The notes under the pieces: model-generated
The model's database searches: none
Seen by the model: the letters and a program-made list of their open reading frames with translations, nothing else
Told to the model about the DNA's origin: nothing
Shown: positions 9,242 through 16,737 of the stretch, in pieces
How the letters are laid out: every line of letters starts with the position of its first letter
Position numbering within the stretch: position 1 is the first letter of the stretch
Source: Brachyspira pilosicoli
GTDB taxonomy: Bacteria; Spirochaetota; Brachyspiria; Brachyspirales; Brachyspiraceae
DNA: 27,955 nt
Direction of reading: 5' to 3'
Assembly: GCF_019402445.1 (NCBI RefSeq)
Contig: NZ_SRZM01000043.1
Location: 1-27,955 of the forward strand
Position numbers and translations under genes: made by a program

Positions 9242-10102
9242 TTATAATTTTTTATTAGCTTTAGATTTTCTAAATATTGACACAGCATAAAGAATAGCAG
9301 CCAATATAATAATTGCTAGTGTAATAGCTCTATTGAAATTCAATTCTTCTTTATATACAAATATAGCAAGCAATGTTGCAAGCAAAGGAACAAAAAATTG
9401 CAAAAATCCTAAAGTAGAAACCTCTAAAGATTTAGCAGCCTTTGCATATAAATATAAAGGAATACCTGTTGCAATTCCTGCAAACATTAAAGTTATCCAA
9501 GTATTAGTTGGCTGAGGAGATGTTGGAAAATAAAGTTTAGATATAATAATTGAAGGTATTAATATAGATAAAGTCTCCAAAAATAAACTCTCCCAACCAG
9601 AATATATAGTCATCTTTTTTAGTATTCCATATATAGAAAAAGTTAAACCTATAAAAAATGCCATTATAGGAGGTTTGCCCAATGTAATAGTTTGATATAT
9701 CATTCCAATAAACATTAAAACAATAGCTAAATATTCTAATACAGTCTTTTTCTCTCTAAAAAATATTATGCCTATTAATATGCTTAAAATAGGAGCTATA
9801 TAATAAGCAAGCCCTGCCTCTAATACATTCCCAGAGTTTACAGTATAAATATATAAATACCAATTAAGACCAAGAAAAACGCCTGCTATAAAAATCAAAA
9901 CAAGAGGTTTTATTCCTCTATACAAATTAGCTTTTTTAAATATTATTATAATAAGAGTAAATATAAAAGTAGTGATAACTCTCACTCCAAGCACAAAAGC
10001 AGAATCAAAATTCTGAACAGCCTTCCAATATATAGGAAGAAGCCCCCACATTATATAAGCACTAGCCGCAAGAAAAATAGATTTATTGTTATTGTTTGAC
10101 AT
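9242..10102 (-). CDS. RarD-type EamA permease
   Basis: Inner-membrane transporter of the drug/metabolite transporter superfamily, 286 residues with about ten predicted membrane helices in two EamA halves. The sequences MWGLLPIYWK near residues 18-27 and LNWYLYIYTVNSGNVLEAGL in the third to fourth helix match the RarD subgroup (the 'chloramphenicol-sensitive protein RarD' of E. coli). The positively charged RKSKANKK tail suits a cytoplasmic C-terminus. The substrate is unknown. The start ATG 10102 has no strong ribosome-binding site (only GGA about 14 bases away). It is convergent with fabV and separated from it by the shared hairpin. Confidence 0.85.
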   Translation of the reverse strand: MSNNNNKSIFLAASAYIMWGLLPIYWKAVQNFDSAFVLGVRVITTFIFTLIIIIFKKANLYRGIKPLVLIFIAGVFLGLNWYLYIYTVNSGNVLEAGLAYYIAPILSILIGIIFFREKKTVLEYLAIVLMFIGMIYQTITLGKPPIMAFFIGLTFSIYGILKKMTIYSGWESLFLETLSILIPSIIISKLYFPTSPQPTNTWITLMFAGIATGIPLYLYAKAAKSLEVSTLGFLQFFVPLLATLLAIFVYKEELNFNRAITLAIIILAAILYAVSIFRKSKANKKL

Positions 10103-10187
10103 AAGTTAATTAATATTCCATTTTAAATTTTTGAAATATAATAAACTCAATTTAAATATTTTCAATATAATATTTTAAAATAAAAAT

Positions 10188-10217
10188 AAAAAAAAGGAGG
10201 CCTTATTCAAGCCCCCT
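10188..10217 (-). terminator. rho-independent terminator of the sodB-rubrerythrin operon
   Basis: On the minus strand AGGGGGC (10217-10211) pairs with GCCTCCT (10201-10195) with one G-U pair and a nine-base loop, directly followed by a run of eight T residues. It ends 26 bases after the rubrerythrin stop codon. Confidence 0.9.
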
Positions 10218-10242
10218 ATTATTTTTAATTAATTATTATAAA

Positions 10243-10779
10243 TTAATAGCTTTCAACTCTAACTTCAAAGAATTTTTTAGCATGTTTACAAGCAGGACAA
10301 ATTTCAGGAGCAGCTTCACCTTCATATATATATCCGCAGTTTCTGCATTTCCATTGAACTTTAGTGTTTCTTTTGAAAACTGTACCATTTTTTACAGCTT
10401 CTCTTAATTTAGCATAACGCTCTCTATGTTCTCTTTCAACATCACCGATTAATTTCATAGAATGAGCAATCTCATCAAAACCTTCAGCTGCAGCTTCTTT
10501 AGACATAGTAGGATACATTTCTTCATACTCATAATTCTCGCCTTCCCAAGCAGATTGTAAGTTTTGAAGAGTATCACCTATACCATTAAGATATTTAAAA
10601 TGAACTTTAGCATGTTCTCTTTCATTTTCTGCTGTTTCAAGGAATATTGCAGCTATTTGCTCATAACCTTCATTTCTAGCAACGCTTGCAAAATATGTAT
10701 ACTTGTTCCTAGCCATAGATTCGCCAGCAAAAGCATCATGTAAGTTCTTTTCTGTTTTTGTTCCTTTTAAATCTTTCAT
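10243..10779 (-). CDS. rubrerythrin (NADH-dependent peroxide reductase)
   Basis: Cytoplasmic non-haem iron protein that reduces hydrogen peroxide in anaerobes. Residues 1-135 form the ferritin-like diiron four-helix domain: Glu20, the ENEREH motif with Glu53 and His56, the carboxylates around EYEEMYP, and the VEREH motif with Glu115 and His118. Residues 140-178 form a rubredoxin-like [Fe(SCys)4] site with Cys145, Cys148, Cys161 and Cys164. Length 178 is typical for classical rubrerythrin. ATG 10779 has AAGGAG seven bases upstream. Only 35 bases separate it from the superoxide dismutase gene upstream, and a strong terminator follows. The two form an operon in which dismutase-made peroxide can be removed by rubrerythrin. 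Confidence 0.96.
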   Translation of the reverse strand: MKDLKGTKTEKNLHDAFAGESMARNKYTYFASVARNEGYEQIAAIFLETAENEREHAKVHFKYLNGIGDTLQNLQSAWEGENYEYEEMYPTMSKEAAAEGFDEIAHSMKLIGDVEREHRERYAKLREAVKNGTVFKRNTKVQWKCRNCGYIYEGEAAPEICPACKHAKKFFEVRVESY

Positions 10780-10814
10780 TTTATTTCTCCTTAAATTGTA
10801 TATTAAAAATTAAG

Positions 10815-11411
10815 TTATTTTGCCTTATTTAATCTTTCTGCCACATAATCCCAATTTACTAAATGTTCTACAAAAGTAGTAAGAAAATCAGGTCTTCTGT
10901 TTTGATAATCTAAATAATAAGCATGTTCCCAAACATCGCAAGTTAAAATACCATGTACTTTATCAGCAATAGGGTTCATAGCATTAGCATATTTTCTAAC
11001 TTCTAATTTACCATTATTTAATACCAACCATACCCAGCCAGAACCAAATTGTGTTTTACCGCCTGTAGTGAATGCCTCTTTAAAAGCATCAAAACTACCA
11101 AAATCTGCCTCTATTTTACTTTTTACTTCAGCAGGTATAGCAACATCTTTTTTTAACATCTTGAAAAACTCTTCATGGTTATAAACCTGACCAGCATTAT
11201 TGAATAATGCTTGTTTTTCACTATTGTTATGAGAAAGAAGTATTAGTTCCTCTATACTTTTTCCTTCCAATGATTTATCCTTAGATACTAAATCATTAAC
11301 TGTTGTTACATAAGCATTTAAGTGTTTTCCATGATGGAAGTCTAAAGTATTTGAAGACATATATGGTGCTAAGTCCTCTTTGCCATAAGGCAATTTCATT
11401 AACTCAAACAT
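10815..11411 (-). CDS. sodB: iron-type superoxide dismutase
   Basis: Cytoplasmic superoxide dismutase, 198 residues. Metal ligands expected for the Fe/Mn family are visible: His26 (FHHGKH), His79 (VYNHE), Asp159 and His163 (DVWEHAYYLDYQNRR). Gln75 in NNAGQVYNH sits where iron enzymes carry their outer-sphere glutamine, and an alanine occupies the position that is glutamine in manganese enzymes; together these favour iron. The usual Trp four residues after His79 is replaced by Phe83, and the preceding residues are acidic (NHEEFF in place of NHTFYW). ATG 11411 follows AAAGGAG. First gene of the operon with rubrerythrin, behind a good promoter at 11443-11470. Confidence 0.95.
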   Translation of the reverse strand: MFELMKLPYGKEDLAPYMSSNTLDFHHGKHLNAYVTTVNDLVSKDKSLEGKSIEELILLSHNNSEKQALFNNAGQVYNHEEFFKMLKKDVAIPAEVKSKIEADFGSFDAFKEAFTTGGKTQFGSGWVWLVLNNGKLEVRKYANAMNPIADKVHGILTCDVWEHAYYLDYQNRRPDFLTTFVEHLVNWDYVAERLNKAK

Positions 11412-11442
11412 ATTTTATCTCCTTTATTTATTAAACATAAAA

Positions 11443-11470
11443 ATATTAAACTATTTTTTATTTATGTCAA
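11443..11470 (-). promoter_or_regulatory. promoter of the sodB-rubrerythrin operon
   Basis: Minus strand TTGACA (11470-11465), 16-base spacer, TAATAT (11448-11443), 31 bases before ATG 11411. No clear operator-type dyad was seen over it. Confidence 0.65.
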
Positions 11471-11517
11471 GTGTATTTATTAAATAATACAATTAACTTA
11501 TTAGTAATATATATTAA

Positions 11518-11549
11518 TAAGGCATGCCAATTAAAACTGACATGCCTTA
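11518..11549 (-). terminator. strong hairpin after the exported-protein gene, probable terminator
   Basis: TAAGGCATG (11518-11526) and CATGCCTTA (11541-11549) form a perfect nine-pair stem. Read on the minus strand it extends inward by a G-U pair and two more pairs, so it is stronger in that direction. It lies 19 bases after the stop of the 340-residue exported protein. No U tract follows on the minus strand, while a seven-T run follows a few bases after the stem on the plus strand, so the direction is uncertain. Confidence 0.55.
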
Positions 11550-11568
11550 AGTTATTTTTTTAATTTTA

Positions 11569-12591
11569 TTATTGTGCTGTTTCTGTATTTTCTGTAGTAG
11601 TATTATTTGCTGTATTAGCTTCGTTTGCTTCTCCCTCTTTATAAACAGGAGCTACATCTCTAGATAATACTTCATCTTCTGTATTAGCATATACAAAACC
11701 TAACTCATCATAATATTTAGAATATATAGCTTTAAATCTATCAGAAGTTGTATATAATACTTTATGATATTTAGTGATAAGAAGTTTATACTTAGCAGAT
11801 TTAATATTTTCATCTTCATTTTTCAAAGTAGTTAAATCCCATAAGTTATTAAACATTTCATTAAGATAATAAACTTTTCTAATATCTCCAGTATTTCCAT
11901 TATTAGCTAATAAATAATTAACTCCAGCTAAATAAGTATTAAGCATTATTAAATTACTAGCAGAGTTCTGATTATTTACTTCATTTTCTAAAGCTTTATT
12001 AAAGTGATATCTGCTCATTGAATAATAGCTAGGAGAACCTTTAAATAAATTAAGTATACCAGCATAAAGGTTTAATTCATAATCAGTTTTAGCAAGTTCA
12101 TTAGTTTTTCCTAATATTTCATAAGTAGGACGTATGCTATTATATAAATCTATAGCTTTATAAATTTCTCTAAGACCCAAATCAACATTGTTATCAGTAG
12201 AAATAGGTCTAGCTACTAAATCATAATAGTTAATAGCATTGTAGAACATTTCATTAGTGTCTGTAAAATTAACATTAGTATAATTTTGTAATATTTTATT
12301 AGCTTTATATAATACTCTAAAAAGATAATCATCTCTTATAATATTTAAATTAGTTTGAAGAATATTATACTCTTTATCTAAATTAGCATCATCTACATTT
12401 CTCAAATCAGCAAAATTAGGTGAGAAAGGCACTATACCTTCTACAGTATTAGTATTTTCTGCAGTATCAGTATTTTGCTCTTGAGTTGTTGTCTGCTGTT
12501 GATCGGTAGTAGTTTGTTGTGCTTCATCCTGAGCATAAACAAGATTTAATGATAAAATCATTACACTTAATACAAGAAATAACTTTTTCAT
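11569..12591 (-). CDS. exported hypothetical protein, helical core
   Basis: I do not recognise a named family. A signal peptide is clear: MKK, a hydrophobic core, and a signal peptidase I site after VYA (cleavage near residue 20/21). A Gln/Thr/Glu-rich, probably disordered linker covers residues 21-52, and a second Asn/Thr/Glu-rich tail covers about 318-340. The core between them is rich in Asn, Tyr and Leu and looks like helical pairs, perhaps TPR-like, though I cannot assign repeats with confidence. Expected location is periplasm or outer-membrane-associated. ATG 12591 has AGGAG seven bases upstream. The gene starts 19 bases after the stop of the delta' subunit gene, so it is probably co-transcribed with it; a functional link is not implied. 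Confidence 0.82.
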   Translation of the reverse strand: MKKLFLVLSVMILSLNLVYAQDEAQQTTTDQQQTTTQEQNTDTAENTNTVEGIVPFSPNFADLRNVDDANLDKEYNILQTNLNIIRDDYLFRVLYKANKILQNYTNVNFTDTNEMFYNAINYYDLVARPISTDNNVDLGLREIYKAIDLYNSIRPTYEILGKTNELAKTDYELNLYAGILNLFKGSPSYYSMSRYHFNKALENEVNNQNSASNLIMLNTYLAGVNYLLANNGNTGDIRKVYYLNEMFNNLWDLTTLKNEDENIKSAKYKLLITKYHKVLYTTSDRFKAIYSKYYDELGFVYANTEDEVLSRDVAPVYKEGEANEANTANNTTTENTETAQ

Positions 12592-12610
12592 GTATAACTC
12601 CTATAGGTTT

Positions 12611-13993
12611 TTAATAATTATTTAGCCATATATAAATGTTGCTTAAAGCCTTATAAAGTATCATTTTTGGCTGACTATTAGTATTTAATAAAGTATTAAT
12701 TAAAGAATCTAATTCATCTATAGCCCATATAATACTTATATCGGAAACGGAATTAGGAAGTATATAGCTTCTTTCTTCTATTTCCAGATATTTATCTTCC
12801 AAAGATTTTTTAAGAATATTAATTAATTCTCTTATAGTATCTATAATATCATACTCGCCTTCTGAGAGGAGTGTAATGATAGAAGACACTTTTGAGGCAT
12901 TATTCTTTAAACTTGCATCTATGAAAGACAATAATACTTCTCTAATATTATCGCTTGTATTTGATTTTTTGTCAAGCAAATATTTTATAGCTTTAGACAT
13001 ACTTCCTGAAGAATATTGAAGTGCTAGGGCTGTTTTCTCTTCGCTTAGCCTTAATCTTTTCATTAGTATAGACCTTAAAGTGTTTTCTGAAAGAGATGAA
13101 AACTTAAGCTCCATCATACGTGATATCAAAGGCTTCATTCCGTCTTGAACTAATTTGTTTGTATCTGAAGTTATCAAAATAAATATATTGTTATCAGACG
13201 GCTCTTCTAATGTACGCAAAAATATATTAGGAGCTCTTTTATCCATTAATTCTATACCTTCAATTATCACTACCCTCTTTCTGCCTAGTCTTGGTTTTCT
13301 GTATGTCATTTCTATTATATTTCTAATAGTGTCTAACGGTATAACTGTATGAATTATATTATAATGTATTTTCTTTAATGCTGTGAAAAAATCACCATCT
13401 ATAGAATATTTCTTTTTGCCGCCTTTAGCTTTTACTATATTAAGTGCATCTTTGGACTTAGTCCTAAAAATAGAATCTATAAACTCAACATTATCCTCAT
13501 TAAGCTCATTTAAAGTATAATTAACAGCCAAATAGTAAGGCTCTATTAAAGCATATCTAGAACTTTCTTTTTTGTTTCCAAGCATATACTCTTTAGGCTC
13601 GCTTGATGGATAATTATCATAACTATCAAAAAGCATAGATTCTACTTTATAAAGTATAGAACGGCATTCTGTATAAAAATTGTTAAACAAATGAGGAAGT
13701 TTATATTCTAAATACTGATTAAAATATATTTCAGCGTTTCTAAACCTCTCATCAGTACCAGCAACTACTACATCAGGGTGCTTATAATTATCTATCATTT
13801 TGCAAGATTCGCATTCATCGCAATAAGTGCCATTATTTCTTTCGCACAAAAGCACTTTAGCATAATTTAAAGCACTTTCATATTTTCCAACTCCCTCTTC
13901 TCCATAAAACAAATAGGCATGATGAAGTCTGCCGCTTTTATATATACCAGCCATTATTTTTAAAGGGGTTGTTTGCCCTAATACTTTAGCCAA
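12611..13993 (-). CDS. holB: DNA polymerase III delta' subunit, enlarged
   Basis: Clamp-loader subunit of the replicative DNA polymerase. Near the N-terminus are a P-loop GEEGVGK (31-37), a four-cysteine zinc site (Cys50, Cys58, Cys61, Cys64) followed by KHPDV, a degenerate Walker B region (VVIIEGIELMDKRAPN, 241-256), RTLEEPSDNN (260-269) and the SR motif in ISRM (290-293). These are the family hallmarks in the correct order. The protein is 460 residues, against about 330 usually. The excess is a block at about 82-214 between the zinc site and the IPLDTIR segment, with no recognised domain. The start is TTG 13993 with GGAG eight bases upstream; the conserved N-terminal QTTPLK..AGIYKSGRLHHAYLF segment supports it over the later ATG. 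Confidence 0.9.
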   Translation of the reverse strand: MAKVLGQTTPLKIMAGIYKSGRLHHAYLFYGEEGVGKYESALNYAKVLLCERNNGTYCDECESCKMIDNYKHPDVVVAGTDERFRNAEIYFNQYLEYKLPHLFNNFYTECRSILYKVESMLFDSYDNYPSSEPKEYMLGNKKESSRYALIEPYYLAVNYTLNELNEDNVEFIDSIFRTKSKDALNIVKAKGGKKKYSIDGDFFTALKKIHYNIIHTVIPLDTIRNIIEMTYRKPRLGRKRVVIIEGIELMDKRAPNIFLRTLEEPSDNNIFILITSDTNKLVQDGMKPLISRMMELKFSSLSENTLRSILMKRLRLSEEKTALALQYSSGSMSKAIKYLLDKKSNTSDNIREVLLSFIDASLKNNASKVSSIITLLSEGEYDIIDTIRELINILKKSLEDKYLEIEERSYILPNSVSDISIIWAIDELDSLINTLLNTNSQPKMILYKALSNIYIWLNNY

Positions 13994-14057
13994 TTATCTC
14001 TCTCCATTTTTTTATATTTAATTTATAAATTATAACAAAATTTATAGCAATATAAAT

Positions 14058-14085
14058 TTGATATTTTACATATATGTTATATATT
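14058..14085 (+). promoter_or_regulatory. candidate promoter of the coiled-coil/rnhB/kdsD operon
   Basis: TTGATA at 14058-14063, 16-base spacer, TATATT at 14080-14085, in the 128-base divergent gap between holB and the coiled-coil gene. The gap is almost all A/T, which lowers confidence. Confidence 0.45.
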
Positions 14086-14121
14086 ATATATATAAAGAAA
14101 TAAATTTTTAAGGATTTTATT

Positions 14122-16056
14122 ATGTCATTAGAAAATAACAATAATAATATATCAAGAGAAGATTTAGAAGAAATGGAAAAAAAGAATAAGAGATTATTCA
14201 AAAAAATATTATTAAACTCTGAAAGATTAGATAATGCCGAAGAAGGAATAAATAATTTGCAATATCATATAGAAGCCTTAAATAGAAACCTAGACTCTAT
14301 AAATGACATAGACTTAAAAATAGAAATTCTATTAGAAAAGGCAAATGAGCTAATAGAAGAGAATATTCAAAAAAATGAAATACTAATACAAAATGCAAAT
14401 AAAAAATTAGAAGAGCAAAATAGCGAATTTGAAAAATCTATAAACGAAAAGTTTAAAGAAAAACTAGAAGAACAAAATATTAAAAATCATGACATCATAA
14501 AAAATATTAACGAAGTAATAAATCTAAAATTAGAAGATAACAACATAAAAAATACTAAATTAAATGAAGAGCTATTAAAGAAAACAGCAGAACTATTAGA
14601 AGAAAATACTAAGAAAAATGAAATATTAATACAAAATGCAAATAAAAAGCTCGAAGAACAAGGCAGCGAACTTATAAATAATATCAATGATGAAATAAAA
14701 GAAAAATTAAAAGAGCAAAATATCAAAAATGAACAATTCATAAAAACTCTTAATGAAATAATGAATACAAAACTAGAAGAACAAGATAAGAGAAATGATA
14801 TTAAGTTAGAAGAAAATAGTAAAAAAGCTAAAGATATAAATGAAAACATTATAAAAACAACAAATGAGATGCTTGAGAAATATGACAAGAGCCATGAAAT
14901 ATTAATTGATTATACTAATAAAAAGCTAGAAGAGCAGAATATAAAAAATAATGAATTAATTAAAACAATTAATAATTCTGTAAATACAAAACTTGAAGAA
15001 CAGGACAAAAAAAATAAAGAGTTCAATGACTTAATAAATAAAAATCATAATGAAATATTAGCAAGAACAAATAGCATGCTTGAAAAATATGATAAAAGTC
15101 ATGAGGCTATTATAGATTATACAAATAGAAAAATTGAAGAACAAGATATAAAAAATAAAGAATTCTTAAAAACTTTAAATAATGCGATGAATGATAAATT
15201 GCAAGAGCAAGAGAAGAAAAATAATGAGTTTAATCAGTTAATTAATAAAAATTATGATGAAATACTTTCTAAAGCAAATAATATGCTTGAGAAATATGAC
15301 AAAAGCCATGAAGTATTGATTGATTATACTAATAAAAAAATAGAAGAACAAGACATTAAAAATAAAGAATTCTTTAATACAATGAATAAGTCAATAAATG
15401 AAAAGCTTGAAGAGCAAGACAAAAAGAATAAAGAGTTTAATGACTTGATGAATAAAAATCATAGCGAAATATTATCAAAAACAAATAATATGCTTGAGAA
15501 ATATGATAAAAGTTATGAAACATTGATAGAGTACACAAATAAAAAAATTGAAGAACAGAATAATAAAAATAATGAGCTTGTAAAAAATATTAATAATGCT
15601 GTTAACTTAAAAATGGAAGAGCAGGATAGAAAAAACAGAGATTTCAGCAGCAGTATGGAAACAAGAATGAATGATATGCTCAAAAAATATGATAGAAATT
15701 ATGAAACATTGATAGATTATACAAACAAGAAAATAGAAGAAAACAGCATAAAAAATAGTGATTATATAACAACTCTAAACAATGCTAAAAATATTATAAA
15801 TGAGTTTAATAGCGACAAAGAAAGATTAAAAGAATATACAGACAGACAAATAGAAAAACAAGAGCAAAAAAATAAAGAATTTAGAGATGATATAGCTAGA
15901 CAATATGATAATATGTTTAAGACAACTGATGCAATGCTCATAAGACAAAAAGAAGCAGAATTATCATCAAAAAACAAAGCAAACAATTTCGCTATAATCA
16001 TGGGCTCTTTGGCTGCAGTAGTTATAGTAGTTGTTATAGCTTTACAGATACTATAA
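14122..16056 (+). CDS. tail-anchored long coiled-coil protein with 69-residue repeats
   Basis: Unrecognised family, 644 residues. Residues 20-620 are an almost uninterrupted Lys/Glu/Asn/Leu/Ile-rich coiled coil. One hydrophobic helix ends the chain (about 622-644) with nothing after it, as in tail-anchored proteins, so the coiled coil should lie in the cytoplasm attached to the inner membrane. Internal repeats begin with (M/L)LEKYDKSHE..IDYTNKK(L/I)EEQ: units of 81 and 92 residues (77-157, 158-249), three of exactly 69 (250-318, 319-387, 388-456), one of 62 (457-518), and a degenerate last unit. ATG 14122 has AAGGA eight bases upstream. The rnhB gene starts 14 bases after its stop. Role unknown; a structural or spacer function is inference. 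Confidence 0.85.
   Translation: MSLENNNNNISREDLEEMEKKNKRLFKKILLNSERLDNAEEGINNLQYHIEALNRNLDSINDIDLKIEILLEKANELIEENIQKNEILIQNANKKLEEQNSEFEKSINEKFKEKLEEQNIKNHDIIKNINEVINLKLEDNNIKNTKLNEELLKKTAELLEENTKKNEILIQNANKKLEEQGSELINNINDEIKEKLKEQNIKNEQFIKTLNEIMNTKLEEQDKRNDIKLEENSKKAKDINENIIKTTNEMLEKYDKSHEILIDYTNKKLEEQNIKNNELIKTINNSVNTKLEEQDKKNKEFNDLINKNHNEILARTNSMLEKYDKSHEAIIDYTNRKIEEQDIKNKEFLKTLNNAMNDKLQEQEKKNNEFNQLINKNYDEILSKANNMLEKYDKSHEVLIDYTNKKIEEQDIKNKEFFNTMNKSINEKLEEQDKKNKEFNDLMNKNHSEILSKTNNMLEKYDKSYETLIEYTNKKIEEQNNKNNELVKNINNAVNLKMEEQDRKNRDFSSSMETRMNDMLKKYDRNYETLIDYTNKKIEENSIKNSDYITTLNNAKNIINEFNSDKERLKEYTDRQIEKQEQKNKEFRDDIARQYDNMFKTTDAMLIRQKEAELSSKNKANNFAIIMGSLAAVVIVVVIALQIL
14869..15489 (+). repeat. 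three in-frame 207-base tandem repeats within the coiled-coil gene
   Basis: Three consecutive 207-base units starting at 14869, 15076 and 15283, each beginning with ATGCTTGA and coding for 69 residues with mostly conservative differences. A fourth unit at 15490 is 21 bases (one heptad) shorter. Shorter related units lie upstream from 14350. The similarity at DNA level could allow unit gain or loss by recombination. Confidence 0.85.
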
Positions 16057-16070
16057 TAATTTATAACAAT

Positions 16071-16736
16071 ATGTATCTTTTTGATGATAAAATTGATAAA
16101 CTGCATTATGAGAAATATTATTTAGACTTGGGCTATAAATATATTTGCGGTATAGATGAAGTTGGACGCGGTTCGCTTTTTGGTGAAGTTACTGCTTGTG
16201 CTATTATAATGCCTTTAGATGATGATATAATAGAAGAGGCAAACGATTCCAAAAAACTTACAGCAAAAAAAAGAGAAGAGCTTTACAATATTATAACTCA
16301 AAAAGCATTATCATATTCACTATATTCTGTACCTGCAAATATTATAGACAAAATTAATATATATAATGCTACAAAACTGGCTATGCTTAAAGCAGTTGAA
16401 GGTTTAAGCATAAAACCTGATATATTATTAATAGATGCAATGAAAATTGACACTGAAATAAAACAAGAGTCTATAATAAAAGGCGATTTAAAATCCTACT
16501 CTATAGCTTGTGCCAGCATAGTTGCTAAAGTAAGCAGAGATAAAGCTATGAACAAATTATCAGAAAAAAATAAAGAATATGATAAATATAAAATATCAAA
16601 AAATAAAGGCTATGGCACAAAAGAGCATATTGAAGCTATAAAAAAATATGGAGCAAGCGATTTACATAGATTATCATTTGAACCTATAAAATCTATAAAA
16701 AAAGAAATGAAAGAAGAAAATAGTTTTTTTATATAA
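16071..16736 (+). CDS. rnhB: ribonuclease HII
   Basis: Endonuclease that cuts the RNA strand of RNA-DNA hybrids and removes misincorporated ribonucleotides, cytoplasmic. The first motif GIDEVGRGSLFG gives Asp29 and Glu30. LLIDAM supplies Asp122 and IIKGD supplies Asp139, completing the four acidic metal ligands. CASIVAKVSRD (147-157) is the conserved following helix. Length of 221 is normal. There is no good ribosome-binding site before ATG 16071; coupling to the coiled-coil gene, whose stop is 14 bases upstream, may help. Only one base separates the stop from the next start. Confidence 0.95.
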   Translation: MYLFDDKIDKLHYEKYYLDLGYKYICGIDEVGRGSLFGEVTACAIIMPLDDDIIEEANDSKKLTAKKREELYNIITQKALSYSLYSVPANIIDKINIYNATKLAMLKAVEGLSIKPDILLIDAMKIDTEIKQESIIKGDLKSYSIACASIVAKVSRDKAMNKLSEKNKEYDKYKISKNKGYGTKEHIEAIKKYGASDLHRLSFEPIKSIKKEMKEENSFFI

Positions 16737-16737
16737 A

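Noticed and set aside
13986..14201. Minus-strand 71-codon frame spanning the holB-coiled-coil gap
   Set aside because: It overlaps the starts of two real genes, is Ile/Tyr/Leu-rich as expected of A/T-rich intergenic DNA, and has no family likeness.
14487..14888. Minus-strand open frame opposite the coiled-coil gene (Ser/Phe/Leu-rich)
   Set aside because: It is the antisense shadow of Lys/Glu/Asn-rich codons, has no ribosome-binding site and lies inside a convincing gene.
14350..15675. CRISPR-like periodic repeats
   Set aside because: The periodicity is in-frame protein repeat (69 codons) without short identical repeats and unique spacers.
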